Part shown: positions 24,985 to 34,140 of the stretch, piece by piece
Numbering within the stretch: the stretch's first letter is position 1
Layout: the number at the start of each line of letters is the position of its first letter
Assembly (NCBI RefSeq): GCF_004745485.1
Contig: NZ_RHFG01000026.1
Location: 1 to 57,206, forward strand
Direction of reading: 5' to 3'
Origin: Brevibacterium sp. S22
Lineage (GTDB): Bacteria > Actinomycetota > Actinomycetes > Actinomycetales > Brevibacteriaceae
Length of the DNA: 57,206 nucleotides
Position numbers and translations under genes: made by a program
Notes under the pieces: model-generated
Told to the model about the DNA's origin: nothing
Databases searched by the model: none
Seen by the model: the letters and a program-made list of their open reading frames with translations, nothing else

Positions 24985-26097
24985 ATGTCCCACAAACGCT
25001 CAGCGGCGGAGTATTTCCGGCGGCCGGAGTTCGCCACCGACTTACTGCAGATCGCAAAGGGCGTGATCGCAGCCACGGGCGCTTGGTGGTTCTCCGATGC
25101 CGTGCTTGAGAGTCAGATGCCGTTCCTTGCTCCGTGGACTGCGCTGCTGACGGTCCACGCCACCGTCTACAGGTCGTTCTCTCGAGGAGTGCAGACGACG
25201 ATCGCGTCGACGATCGGAGTCGGTGTGTCCTTCCTCATCGGCAACTACCTCGGTGTCGGTCTCTGGACTTTCGCTCTGGCGATGTTCGTCGGTCTGGCCG
25301 GTGCCCGCCTGTCGTGGATCCGCGACGAAGGGGTGGCGATCGCGACGACGGCGATCTTCATCCTCGGCTCCGGATTCGACTCTCAGCAGCCCCTGCTCGT
25401 CGACCGACTCCTCGAACTCGCCCTCGGAGTGGGCGTCGGCCTCGCGGTCAACCTCCTCATGGTCCCACCTCTGCGGGATCGACAGGCGGCACGCTATATC
25501 GACAGCGTCAACCGGCAGATGGGCGAAGTCCTCACCGACATGTCAAAGCAGTTCTCCCGCTCATGGGACTCTGAGGCCGCACAGGAGTGGTTCGAACGTA
25601 CGGAGGCCATGAGCCGAGAGCTCGAGTCGGCGTGGCAGACCGTGCGATTCGCCCGCGAGAGCAGACGCATCAACCCCCGCACGGCGGTGCGTCTGCGCAG
25701 TTCGCGCGGCGGACGAGCCACTGCCGAGAGCGCGGAGCCTGCCGAGAAGGAAGGCTATGAGAGCATCCTGCTCAGAGTCGACGAAGGCATCTCGCACCTG
25801 CGGAATCTCGCCCGAACTCTGCGTGAGGCGTCCTCGTCAGAAACCGAATGGAACACATGGTTCCGTGAAGAATGGGCGTCGATCGTCGCCGATGCCGGAG
25901 AGGCCATCGCCGATCCCGACAGCGAGGTCGAACCGATCTTCGACAGCCTCGAACAGCTCTCAACCGACATCGCACAGGCTCAGACGCTTCCGAAGACCAC
26001 CTGGCCGCTCTACGGCTCCCTCATCACGAGCCTGCGCCACATCGTCGTCATCGTCGATGACGTCGCCTCGGCGCGCAGGGCTCGAGAGTCCGGCTGA
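24985..26097 (+). CDS. FUSC/aromatic acid exporter-like membrane protein
   Basis: 370 residues. The N-terminal half has membrane segments such as FLAPWTALLTVHATVYRSFS, IASTIGVGVSFLIGNYLGVG and ATTAIFILGSGF, in the pattern of the ArAE_1/FUSC family (fusaric-acid resistance/aromatic acid exporter). The C-terminal half (from about residue 165) is a cytoplasmic helical domain rich in Glu and Arg. Such proteins export aromatic acids. It is divergent from the PLD-like gene and lies 88 bases ahead of ku. Confidence 0.75.
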   Translation: MSHKRSAAEYFRRPEFATDLLQIAKGVIAATGAWWFSDAVLESQMPFLAPWTALLTVHATVYRSFSRGVQTTIASTIGVGVSFLIGNYLGVGLWTFALAMFVGLAGARLSWIRDEGVAIATTAIFILGSGFDSQQPLLVDRLLELALGVGVGLAVNLLMVPPLRDRQAARYIDSVNRQMGEVLTDMSKQFSRSWDSEAAQEWFERTEAMSRELESAWQTVRFARESRRINPRTAVRLRSSRGGRATAESAEPAEKEGYESILLRVDEGISHLRNLARTLREASSSETEWNTWFREEWASIVADAGEAIADPDSEVEPIFDSLEQLSTDIAQAQTLPKTTWPLYGSLITSLRHIVVIVDDVASARRARESG

Positions 26098-26185
26098 TCC
26101 CCGGGGCCAGATGCTCTGAGTGCGTCAACCGAGTACTCGGCCAAGGGGGCTAGCCAGTGCCCGAAACCTGCGTTTCAATGGGGAT

Positions 26186-27082
26186 ATGAGAGCTATCTGG
26201 ACCGGATCCATCGTCTTCGGCCTCGTGAATGTGCCCGTGAAGCTGTACTCGGCCACGGAGAACCACGACGTGAGAATGCATCAGGTCCATGCCAAAGACG
26301 ACGGTCGCATCCGCAATCAGCATCGCTGTGAGGAATGCGGAAAGACCGTCGAATACGACGACATCGACAAAGCCTTCGACGACGGCGAGCACCGAGTGGT
26401 GCTCACAAGCGAGGACTTCGAGGCTCTCCCGGCAGATGATGACGACGACATCGAAGTCCTCCAGTTCGTGCCCAGTGACGAGATCGACCCCATCATGCTT
26501 GAGAAGTCCTACTTCCTCGAGCCGACCTCGAAGACCCCGAAGGCCTACCTTCTGCTGCGGCAGACGCTCGAGGACACCGAACGGACCGCGATCGTCAGAC
26601 TCACGCTGCGCACTCGGACACGGCTGGCCGTTCTGCGGGTGTGCGGAAAGGTCCTCATGGTTCAGACGCTGCGCTGGGCCGACGAGATCCGGGACGTGGA
26701 CTTCAAGGGCGTGAACTCGAAGGCGAAGATCTCCGACAAGGAACTCGAGATGTCGGAGAAGCTCGTCGAGTCCTACTCCGAAGACTTCACCCCCGAGGAG
26801 TTCACCGACGACTACCAGGTCGAGCTGCGCAAACTGATCGACGCGAAGATCGAAGCGGGCGAGAGCCTCGATGTCGAGAAGACGTTCGACGAAGAAGACG
26901 CAGAAGATGACACCGGCGGCGATGTCATCGACCTCATGGAAGCACTGCGCAAGTCAGTGGACAGTTCCCGGTCGTCGAAGAAGAAGGGAACGTCGAAGAA
27001 GGCCGACACGAAGCAGGATGCGAAGAAATCGCCGTCGAAGAAGGGGACGAAGAAGTCGGCCCCGAAGAAGCGCACCGGCTGA
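26186..27082 (+). CDS. ku: Ku, NHEJ end-binding protein
   Basis: 298 residues from the ATG at 26186 (an in-frame GTG/ATG at 26120 would add 22 unlike residues). The protein starts MRAIWTGSIVFGLVNVPVKLYSAT, shown here in part as GSIVFGLVNVPVKLY, the bacterial Ku opening. It holds the CEECGKTVEYDDI Cys pair and the DNA-ring core to about residue 250. The C-terminal tail (about 260-298) is Lys/Ser rich, as in mycobacterial Ku, and aids DNA binding and LigD stimulation. Ku homodimers thread onto double-strand ends and recruit LigD. It is followed by a ChaB-like gene after 90 bases. Confidence 0.97.
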   Translation: MRAIWTGSIVFGLVNVPVKLYSATENHDVRMHQVHAKDDGRIRNQHRCEECGKTVEYDDIDKAFDDGEHRVVLTSEDFEALPADDDDDIEVLQFVPSDEIDPIMLEKSYFLEPTSKTPKAYLLLRQTLEDTERTAIVRLTLRTRTRLAVLRVCGKVLMVQTLRWADEIRDVDFKGVNSKAKISDKELEMSEKLVESYSEDFTPEEFTDDYQVELRKLIDAKIEAGESLDVEKTFDEEDAEDDTGGDVIDLMEALRKSVDSSRSSKKKGTSKKADTKQDAKKSPSKKGTKKSAPKKRTG

Positions 27083-27172
27083 GGCGGCGGTGAGATAGAC
27101 CGACCTCCGCCTTGAACGGGACCGAACCTCGATGCAGCAGACGACGCCGACACGATAGGAGCTGTTCACACC

Positions 27173-27601
27173 ATGCCGAAGACGACGAAGACGGGAAAGC
27201 CCAAGGAAGCCGAGCTGCCGTCGACACTGGAGAAGTCGAGTAAGAAGGCGCAGCGGACCTTCGCCAAGGCCTACGACTCGGCCATTGACCAATACGGGGA
27301 TGAGAAGCGAGCCCACCAGGTCGCCTACGACGCCCTCAAACACAGTTTCGAAAAGGTCGGCGACAGATGGGTGGCGAAAGATTCCTCCGGCCCCTCGGAC
27401 GCGCAGAGCGCAGGCGGCAAGAACACCAATCGCAGGACGGCAGGCGGAGTCGATGCGAACGCCTCGAAGGAGCACCTCTACGCTCAGGCGAAGAAGCTGA
27501 ACATCTCCGGGCGCTCGTCGATGACGAAGCAGGAACTCATCGATGCGCTCGAGAAGGAGAGCAAGCGGCGGACGAAGCAGGACAAAGGAGGATCGCGATG
27601 A
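27173..27601 (+). CDS. ChaB-family protein with C-terminal SAP/Rho-N-like domain
   Basis: 142 residues. Residues 10-65 match ChaB (PSTLEKSSKKAQRTFAKAYD, then AHQVAYDALKHSFEKVGDRW), and residues about 95-130 resemble a Rho N-terminal/SAP helix (LYAQAKKLNISGRSSMTKQELIDAL). The two are joined by a Gly/Asn-rich linker. ChaB proteins are small and of unclear role; a nucleic-acid-binding tail fits its place next to ku (inference). The stop overlaps the start of the next gene (ATGA). Confidence 0.8.
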   Translation: MPKTTKTGKPKEAELPSTLEKSSKKAQRTFAKAYDSAIDQYGDEKRAHQVAYDALKHSFEKVGDRWVAKDSSGPSDAQSAGGKNTNRRTAGGVDANASKEHLYAQAKKLNISGRSSMTKQELIDALEKESKRRTKQDKGGSR

Positions 27602-28491
27602 GCGACCAGCTGACTTTCCAAGACCCGACCACACGTTTTCCCGACATCACACCCCCGAAGCAGGATCAACCCGAGCCGGGCCTTGACGCCGAGCTCATCC
27701 CCGGCACTGATCGCGGTGAGGACAGCTATGCCGGCACCGGCAGGCTCCGCGGTCGCAAGGCGCTCATCACCGGCTCGGACTCCGGCATCGGAGCTGCGGT
27801 CGCAATCGCCTTCGCCAGGGAAGGGGCCGACGTCGCCCTGTCCTATCTGCCTGCCGAGGAGGAGGACGCACAGCGCGTCTGTGAGCTCATCCGCGAGGCC
27901 GGCCGCACAGCTGTGCCGCTGCCCGGCGACCTGGCAGACCGCGATCACTGTCGCAGAGTGGTCCGACAGGCAGCCGAGGAACTGGGCGGACTCGACGCCC
28001 TGGTCAACAACGCCGGTCGACAGATCGCCGTCGAAGACATCGCCGATCTCACGGACGAACAGTGGGAGAACACGTACCGGACGAACATCCAGGCGATGTT
28101 CCGGATCTCGCAGGCCGCTCTCGAACACCTCCGGCCCGGGTCGACGATCGTCAACACCACCTCCGTGCAGGCCTACTCGCCTTCCGCCCACCTCATCGAC
28201 TATGCGTCGACGAAAGCGGCGATCAACAACTTCACGAAGGGGCTGGCCACCCAGCTCGCCCCGAAGGGCATCCGAGTGAACTCCGTGGCCCCGGGACCGA
28301 TCTGGACCCCGCTGCAGGTCTCCGACGGCCAGCCGAAGGAGGCACTGCCGCATTTCGGCAAGAACACTCCGCTCGGACGGGCGGGACAGCCGACGGAGCT
28401 GGCGCCCGCATATGTATTCCTCACCTCATCGGAATCGAGCTACGTGATCGGTGAGACCCTCAACGTCAACGGCGGCCAGCCCACCCCCTGA
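27598..28491 (+). CDS. Stress-type SDR oxidoreductase (YhdF/GSP39-like)
   Basis: 297 residues. An N-terminal extension of about 45 residues, rich in Pro/Asp, precedes the SDR fold, as in Bacillus general stress protein 39 (YhdF). The NAD(P)-binding loop GSDSGIGAAVA is near residue 60, NNAG near 137, and the catalytic Tyr/Lys in YASTKAA near 203, with the GETLNVNGGQPTP end typical of the group. It overlaps the ChaB-like gene by four bases, so it is likely co-expressed with it and Ku during stress. Substrate unknown. Confidence 0.88.
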   Translation: MSDQLTFQDPTTRFPDITPPKQDQPEPGLDAELIPGTDRGEDSYAGTGRLRGRKALITGSDSGIGAAVAIAFAREGADVALSYLPAEEEDAQRVCELIREAGRTAVPLPGDLADRDHCRRVVRQAAEELGGLDALVNNAGRQIAVEDIADLTDEQWENTYRTNIQAMFRISQAALEHLRPGSTIVNTTSVQAYSPSAHLIDYASTKAAINNFTKGLATQLAPKGIRVNSVAPGPIWTPLQVSDGQPKEALPHFGKNTPLGRAGQPTELAPAYVFLTSSESSYVIGETLNVNGGQPTP

Positions 28492-28622
28492 GCGCCCGTC
28501 GGACGCCGCCGACGACGTCGTGGCCACTCTGCGGCTGACTCTGTATTGACGCCAGAGGCGATGCCGACGAATACTGAGGTCACCGGTGACAGCGCTGGCA
28601 TGTGGGGAAGAGGGGATCCGAG

Positions 28623-29399
28623 ATGGATGACACTGCAGCAGAGTCGACGGGCCCCGATCGCGACGTCATGGGTGAGGAGTCGGTGTCTTCAGCACCGACG
28701 GTCACCCACACCGATCGACACCGGCTGACTGCAGAACTCGGCGAATGGGCCCGCTCCCTCATGATGGAACCCGACGATCTCGTCCTCGGGGTGATGGTCG
28801 ACGAAGCGGTGCGAGTCATACCAGGTGCCGATTACGCGTCGCTCTCGATCGTCAGCAGCGATGGCCGAATTCGCTCCCGGGCACCCTCGCACCTCATCCC
28901 CGAGCGATTGGACGCCCTGCAGTCGGAGCTGCATGAGGGCCCCTGTTTCGACTCCATTCGGGAACACCGCATTGTGCGGGTCCCGGATCTCAGCACCCGC
29001 ACCCGCTGGCCACGATTCGCCGCCAGTGCGGTCGCTGAGGGAGTGAGAAGCATGCTTGCGTTCCAGCTCTATGTCGAAGCCGACAGCCTCGGTGCTCTCA
29101 ATCTGTACTCGAGGACGCCCAAGGCGTTCGACCAAGGAGCCGAAGACATCGGCAGCGGTTTGGCCGCACACGCGTCCTTGGCCCTGGCCAATGCGCAGAA
29201 GTAGGGCCAGCTCTACGAAGCTGTGGCCTCCCGAGATCTCATCGGGCAGGCCAAAGGCATCCTCATGGAGAGATACAAGATCGGCGAGCACGACGCTTTC
29301 CTGCTTCTGACAAAGGTGAGCTCGACGACGAATACGAAGCTGCGGGAGGTGGCCGAAGAATTCGTTCGCACTGGTTCGCTTCCGGGGATGACCGGCTGA
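28623..29399 (+). pseudogene. GAF-ANTAR antitermination regulator interrupted by an in-frame amber codon
   Basis: From the ATG at 28623 (GAAGAGGGG upstream) a GAF sensor domain runs about 160 residues (for example YASLSIVSSDGRI, LHEGPCFDSI and LRV-type strands) and reaches ANAQK, then TAG at 29202-29204. The same frame then continues with GQLYEAVASRDLIGQAKGIL and MERYKIGEHDAFLLL, an ANTAR RNA-binding domain, to TGA at 29397-29399. A single G-to-T change (GAG to TAG) explains it. As read, the product is a GAF-only protein of 193 residues with no output domain. Either a recent nonsense mutation, a sequencing error, or suppression of UAG could account for it. Confidence 0.8.
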
Positions 29400-29564
29400 G
29401 CCGGCACCGACAAGCGAACCATCGCCCGACTACCACCATGAAGGTGAACCCCTGAGGCCTCACTGCACTACCTCCGGGAAAGAACGTTGTAGTGACGAGC
29501 GGCTGTGGGCTAAGCTGAGATCGGTCGAGCAGCTGGCCTCCGTCTCTCATCCAAGGGGATCTCT

Positions 29565-29885
29565 GTGTACACACTGCTCAACAACACCGAAGCTTCCAAA
29601 TTCGACCTCTATCTGCCCGGGCAGCTTGTGGCTTCACTTCACTACACGATCGCGCCGGACGGAATGATGTTCGTCTACTGCGAGGCTATCGAGCCGATCA
29701 ACGCGGAACGACACTGCCGAGAGCTCATGCGTCTGTCTCTCGAGGACTCCCTCAACCGCCGCCTTCCCATCACAGTCTCGTGTCCCATCGCTCGCCGGCA
29801 CATCGACAGAGATCCTCTGATCAGTGCGCAGCTGCAGGCGATTACGAAGGACGTCGGACACAAACACCAGATCTCCTTCGATTAG
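29565..29885 (+). CDS. Small YjdJ-like GNAT-type protein
   Basis: 106 residues from a GTG. The layout (FDLYLPGQLVASLHYTIAPDG, then MFVYCEAIEPINAERHCRELM and the terminal helix) resembles the short YjdJ-type GCN5-related acetyltransferase domain: a beta sheet without the long N-terminal strands, and an acetyl-CoA-loop-like segment that is degenerate here. Function unknown. It sits alone between the GAF-ANTAR remnant and the next small gene. Confidence 0.6.
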   Translation: MYTLLNNTEASKFDLYLPGQLVASLHYTIAPDGMMFVYCEAIEPINAERHCRELMRLSLEDSLNRRLPITVSCPIARRHIDRDPLISAQLQAITKDVGHKHQISFD

Positions 29886-30091
29886 GCGACGGACCTCTCT
29901 GCGAGCGCTCGATCCAACCGCCCGTATGAGGTCAGTCGGGACGATCCGCACCCCCTGGTGCTGTCTGAGGTGCCGTACTTAGAATGTGGGGACAGCGGCG
30001 TTGCCCGCTCTCCAGTGAGGGAGGCCCGGTCAATGCCCACGGCGGACGAGACAGACTTCCTGCCGCGGATCTCACGAGGCGAATCACCAGC

Positions 30092-30400
30092 ATGGACGAG
30101 CAGAACCACAGGCGCACCGAAGCCCACCTCGTGTCTTCCTGTGCTGGTGACCGGGCGATCGTCCGGCGCAGGGAACTCGCGGAAGCCATCGATTTCTGGA
30201 ATCTGTCGATCACCGGGGTGTGGATGCACTACGTCAGCCTCGGCGGCGAGCTCACGGAGTACGAACTCGATGCCTACATTCACGAGGCGTATCTCCTGGC
30301 TCCTTACCAGCACGATATTCTCGCCGAAGCCGTCAATGAACTCATCGACATGTTGCCCCCTCCCCCGCGGGCACCTTTCAGCGACGACCGCGACCGCTGA
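30092..30400 (+). CDS. Hypothetical protein
   Basis: 102 residues from the ATG at 30092 with a GAGGCGA site upstream; an in-frame ATG at 29984 is possible but has no ribosome-binding site. The protein is acidic and helical (RRRELAEAIDFWNLSITGVW, then YVSLGGELTEYELDAYIHEAY), with no membrane segment. I do not recognise the family. It ends before the convergent oxidoreductase operon. Confidence 0.65.
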   Translation: MDEQNHRRTEAHLVSSCAGDRAIVRRRELAEAIDFWNLSITGVWMHYVSLGGELTEYELDAYIHEAYLLAPYQHDILAEAVNELIDMLPPPPRAPFSDDRDR

Positions 30401-30442
30401 GCTCTCCTCAGAGCTCGAGCGACCACGGCGAGGGCGGCGTAT

Positions 30443-31633
30443 TCAGGCTGAAGACGTCAGACGGTGCACGAGGTCGCCCGGCGAGTGAGCCCAGTCTTCG
30501 GAGATGATCGTCCGTGCCGCGTCCAGTTCGTCATCCAGCCCTAGTGTGAGGACGCCTCGCACACGCCGATCGTCGCTGAGGTAGAAGACCGCTCCTCGAG
30601 TATGCGGGGTGCCCCAGTCCTCGACGGTCAGAAGGTCAGGGTCGAGGGTGCCGACGGCTCGGTAGCCGAAGTCGAACACATTCGTATAGAAGTAGGGCGT
30701 ATGGGTGTATGTCTCGTCCGCGCCTGCCATGATCCGGCCGGCCGCAGCTCCCATCTGCGTGGCGTTGTCGACGTGTTCGACGCGCTGCCGTCCGAGAATC
30801 GCATCGGGATAGCTGGCGACGTCTCCGGCGGCGAACACATTAGGAGCGGAGGTGCGCAGGGAGGCGTCGACGACGATTCCGTCGTCGACGTCGAGACCCG
30901 CAGCCTCTGCCAGACGAGTCGATGGAGTGATCCCGAGACCGACTGCGACGGCGTCGAAGGTGTGGGTGTCGCCGCCGCAGTCGAGGATCACCCGATCGGA
31001 ATCGGTGCGGCCCGCAGAAACCTTCGTCCCCGGAACCAGACCGACGCCGTGATCGATATAGAGCTGATGGAATCGTTCTGCCAGATCGGCTGGGAAGACA
31101 GAGGCTCCCAGAATCTCGTCGTCGAAGATCAGAGTCGTATCGGTCGAGTTCTGCGCGAGTGCCGAGGCAAGTTCGGTGCCGATGAAGCCCCCACCGATCA
31201 CGGCGATCCGTCGGCCCTTCCCGGAGAGTGCGCGCAATCGGCGGTAGTCGGCGAAGTCACGGAAGTAGATGACGCGTTCGCCGCTGTCGAGGTCAATGGT
31301 CTTCGGCCGCCCACCTGTCGCGAACAGCAGCTTGTCGAAGCCGAATTCGCCGGACGTCGTTTTCACGGATCTCTCTTCGACATCGACGCGGGTCGCCTCC
31401 GTCTGCAGAAAGATCTGCACGCCGTCGACGGCAGCCGTATCAAGACGATTGTCGTCGCGACTGAACTCTCCGTCGGTCCATAGTCGTTTGCTCAATGCCG
31501 GTCGGGTGTACGGCTCTTCGACGTCGTTGCTGATGATCGCAACCGACCCGTCCGCATCACACTCTCGTATTCCCCTCGCTGCGGCATCGGCGGTCATGCC
31601 GCCGCCGATGATCACGTATCGGAAGTCGGTCAT
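30443..31633 (-). CDS. NAD(P)/FAD-dependent oxidoreductase (ferredoxin reductase-like)
   Basis: 396 residues from the ATG at 31633. FAD motif YVIIGGGMTADAAARG near residue 6, NAD(P)-binding motif IAVIGGGFIGTELASAL near 140, and FAD-tail motif NVFAAGDVASYPDAILGRQ near 265 show the rubredoxin/ferredoxin reductase type. Such enzymes pass electrons from NAD(P)H through FAD to a small iron protein or a substrate. No ferredoxin gene is adjacent. It is the last gene of the SSADH-SDR-reductase run (61-base gap). Confidence 0.88.
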   Translation of the reverse strand: MTDFRYVIIGGGMTADAAARGIRECDADGSVAIISNDVEEPYTRPALSKRLWTDGEFSRDDNRLDTAAVDGVQIFLQTEATRVDVEERSVKTTSGEFGFDKLLFATGGRPKTIDLDSGERVIYFRDFADYRRLRALSGKGRRIAVIGGGFIGTELASALAQNSTDTTLIFDDEILGASVFPADLAERFHQLYIDHGVGLVPGTKVSAGRTDSDRVILDCGGDTHTFDAVAVGLGITPSTRLAEAAGLDVDDGIVVDASLRTSAPNVFAAGDVASYPDAILGRQRVEHVDNATQMGAAAGRIMAGADETYTHTPYFYTNVFDFGYRAVGTLDPDLLTVEDWGTPHTRGAVFYLSDDRRVRGVLTLGLDDELDAARTIISEDWAHSPGDLVHRLTSSA

Positions 31634-31694
31634 TTCGGATGCTCCTTCTGTCCGGTCATGGTCATATGGCGCCATCACAGCCTCGGCGGGAAGG

Positions 31695-32495
31695 TCAGAT
31701 CGTCGCCACAGATCCGGCATCAACGCGGTAGTTCGAACCGTTGACGAAGCTCGCGGCATCCGAACACAGGAAGGCGATGACCGCAGCCACTTCCTCAGGC
31801 CGTCCGCGTCGGCCAAGTTCCATGAATGGGCGTTCTTCTCGGAGGAAGGAGGAGATCGCTTCGTCGAAGGTCACCCCGTGCTGTTCGGCTCTCTGCCGCA
31901 TCATCTCGTCGGTCATCGGGGTGGCGATGAACGCGGGAGAGACGGTGTTGACCAGCAGACCTTCCGCGGCATACGTCCGTGAGAGCCCCTTCGCCAGGGA
32001 CAGCAGTCCCGCTTTTGCTGCACAGTACGGCAACTCGTCGTCATAGGGTTGGACCGCATCTTCGGAGGACACGAACACGATTCGGCCCCAGCCTCCTCGG
32101 CGAAGTCCCGGCAGGAAGGCTCGCGTCACCCGGACGGGTCCCATGAGGTCGACGTCGATCGTCCGGTTCCACCCGTCCTGATCGATTTCGTGGAACAGCC
32201 CGCCGGCGCCGTGGATGCCGGCGACGTTGACGAGGATGTCAATGTCACCGACCTCGGCGGCGACGGACGCGGCGAGAGCGTCAACAGACTCGTCATCGGC
32301 GATGTCCGCGTCGTGGGCGTAGATCCGCTCCTTGAACTCGGCGAGTTCGTCCACGGCGGCTTTGAGTTCATCAGGTTCGGGCCCGGTCATCACGACGACG
32401 GCTCCTTCGTCGAGCAGCCGGCGCGACGTTTCCAGCCCGATGCCAGAGCTCGCCCCGGTCACCAGGGCCGTGCGATTGCGAATGTTGAAGTCCAT
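31695..32495 (-). CDS. SDR-family oxidoreductase
   Basis: 266 residues from the ATG at 32495. SDR motifs: TGASSGIGLETSR near residue 12, NVAGIHG near 88 (a variant of NNAG), and Tyr/Lys in YCAAKAGLLS near 155, with VNTVSPAFIATPMT following. NAD(P)-dependent alcohol or ketone oxidoreduction. Between the SSADH and the FAD reductase genes (82- and 61-base gaps), so it probably acts in the same pathway, which I cannot name. Confidence 0.88.
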   Translation of the reverse strand: MDFNIRNRTALVTGASSGIGLETSRRLLDEGAVVVMTGPEPDELKAAVDELAEFKERIYAHDADIADDESVDALAASVAAEVGDIDILVNVAGIHGAGGLFHEIDQDGWNRTIDVDLMGPVRVTRAFLPGLRRGGWGRIVFVSSEDAVQPYDDELPYCAAKAGLLSLAKGLSRTYAAEGLLVNTVSPAFIATPMTDEMMRQRAEQHGVTFDEAISSFLREERPFMELGRRGRPEEVAAVIAFLCSDAASFVNGSNYRVDAGSVATI

Positions 32496-32577
32496 GTCTC
32501 CTCCTCGGTCGATGCACAGTCGATCACGTGACGAGCCCCGATGCCGGATGGGACCGGTCGGCTCCGAGGCGTGTTGG

Positions 32578-33951
32578 TCAGGGCGTGCGGATGAGCTTCT
32601 TGTTGACGAATTCTCGGACGCCCTCTGCGCCGAGTTCACGGCCGACGCCGGAGCGTTTGGTCCCGCCGAACGGCAGGTCCGGTTCTGTCCAAGTCGCCTG
32701 ATTGATCCAGACCATTCCGGTGTCGATCCGATCAGCTACGCGCTGGGCTTTCTCGATATCATCGCTGACGACCGTGCCGCCGAGGCCGAATGACGAGTCG
32801 TTGGCCAAAGCTATGGCCTCGTCTTCATCCGTGACCGAGTAGACGACGGCGACCGGGCCGAACAGCTCTTCCGAGTAGGCACGCATCTGCTTCGTGACTC
32901 CGGTGAGCACTGTGGGTTCGACGAATGCCCCCGGGCTGTCGACACGATGCCCGCCGGTATGCACCTGGGCGCCGTGGTCGATGGCGTCTTCGACCTGTTC
33001 CATGAGGTCCTGTGCCGCCTGTTCGGAGGACAGAGGTGCCATCGTCGTCGCAGAATCCCGTGGATCGCCGGCGACGAATCTCGACATCTTCGCAGTCAGC
33101 AGATCGACGAATTCGCGGTAGTGCCCCTCGAGCACGATCAGGCGTTTGGAGGCGATGCAGCTCTGTCCGGAGTTCGTCATCCTGCCCGCAACGGCGGCAT
33201 CGACTGCCGAGTCGAGATCGGCGGAGTCGAGAACGATGAACGGATCGCTGCCGCCGAGTTCGAGAATGGACTTCTTGAGATTGCTTCCCGCACCGCTCGC
33301 CACTGCCGCACCGGCACCTTCGGAGCCGGTCAGCGATGCGCCTCGCACCCGCTCGTCGGCGATGATCGTCTGGATCTGATCATTGTCGGCGAAGACGTTG
33401 CGATAGCAGTCGCGCGGCAGACGCGCGTCGTGCATGATCTGTTCAAAGGCGAGAGCCGACTGCGGGCAGTTCGAGGCGTGCTTGAGGATGATGGTGTTGC
33501 CCGCGACGAGGTTCGGCGCAGCCAGACGGACCACCTGGTAGTAGGGGAAGTTCCACGGCATGACGCCGAGTAGCGGCCCGATGGGTTCGTACTTCATCAC
33601 CGCGCTGCCACCGCTGGCCGGTTCGAGCACCTCGTCGGAGAGCAGCAACGGTCCATCCTCTGCGTAGTAGCGCAGAATCTTCGCTGAGAGAGCGATTTCG
33701 GCGTCAGCCTCGGCCGGCAGTTTGCCCATCTCGAGTGTCAGCAGTTCAGCAAGCTCGGAACGACGCTCTTCCATGAGATCTGCTGCTCGGGCAAGCGGTG
33801 CAGCACGGTCGCGGACGTCGGTCGTCCGCCATGCCTGGAAGGCCGCGTCGGAGGCGTCGATGACGGCGGAGATCTCCTCGTCGCTGGCGGTGGGAAATTC
33901 CTTGAGGACCTCTCCGGTTGCCGGGTTCGTGGTGTTGAATTTCGCGGTCAC
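32578..33951 (-). CDS. NAD(P)-dependent aldehyde dehydrogenase (succinate-semialdehyde type)
   Basis: 457 residues, ALDH superfamily. Catalytic Glu in ILELGGSDPFIVLD near residue 220, catalytic Cys in NSGQSCIASKRL near 254, and MPWNFPYYQVVR near 130 (cofactor cleft) are present, and the C-terminal PFGGTKRSGVGRELG near 435 is typical of SSADH (GabD/YneI). It oxidises succinate semialdehyde or a related aldehyde. It leads the operon with the SDR and FAD reductase. Confidence 0.88.
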   Translation of the reverse strand: MTAKFNTTNPATGEVLKEFPTASDEEISAVIDASDAAFQAWRTTDVRDRAAPLARAADLMEERRSELAELLTLEMGKLPAEADAEIALSAKILRYYAEDGPLLLSDEVLEPASGGSAVMKYEPIGPLLGVMPWNFPYYQVVRLAAPNLVAGNTIILKHASNCPQSALAFEQIMHDARLPRDCYRNVFADNDQIQTIIADERVRGASLTGSEGAGAAVASGAGSNLKKSILELGGSDPFIVLDSADLDSAVDAAVAGRMTNSGQSCIASKRLIVLEGHYREFVDLLTAKMSRFVAGDPRDSATTMAPLSSEQAAQDLMEQVEDAIDHGAQVHTGGHRVDSPGAFVEPTVLTGVTKQMRAYSEELFGPVAVVYSVTDEDEAIALANDSSFGLGGTVVSDDIEKAQRVADRIDTGMVWINQATWTEPDLPFGGTKRSGVGRELGAEGVREFVNKKLIRTP

Positions 33952-34099
33952 GGGTTCTCCTTTCGTCGAAGGTTCGGAAGGTCTTCAGCGATGCAGGAAG
34001 CGCGTCTGCCCGACGACCTCTGCCGAACCGAGACTCCACCGTCCCAAACCTCGACGTCCGCGACCAGCCCCTTACGGTGTCCGGCGATTGCCCTTATAA

Positions 34100-34140
34100 T
34101 TCGCGCGGGGAGCGGTTGCTACTTCGCGCGGGGAGCGGTT
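34100..34140. repeat. 18-bp direct repeat at the end of the stress-protein gene
   Basis: TTCGCGCGGGGAGCGGTT occurs at 34100-34117 and 34123-34140, separated by 5 bases. The second copy encodes the last residues of the general stress protein gene (stop at 34119-34121), so a short duplication may have rewritten its C-terminus. Confidence 0.9.

Noticed and set aside
34077..34140. The 18-bp repeats as an attachment site
   Set aside because: They are only five bases apart and no integrase or tRNA gene is nearby.
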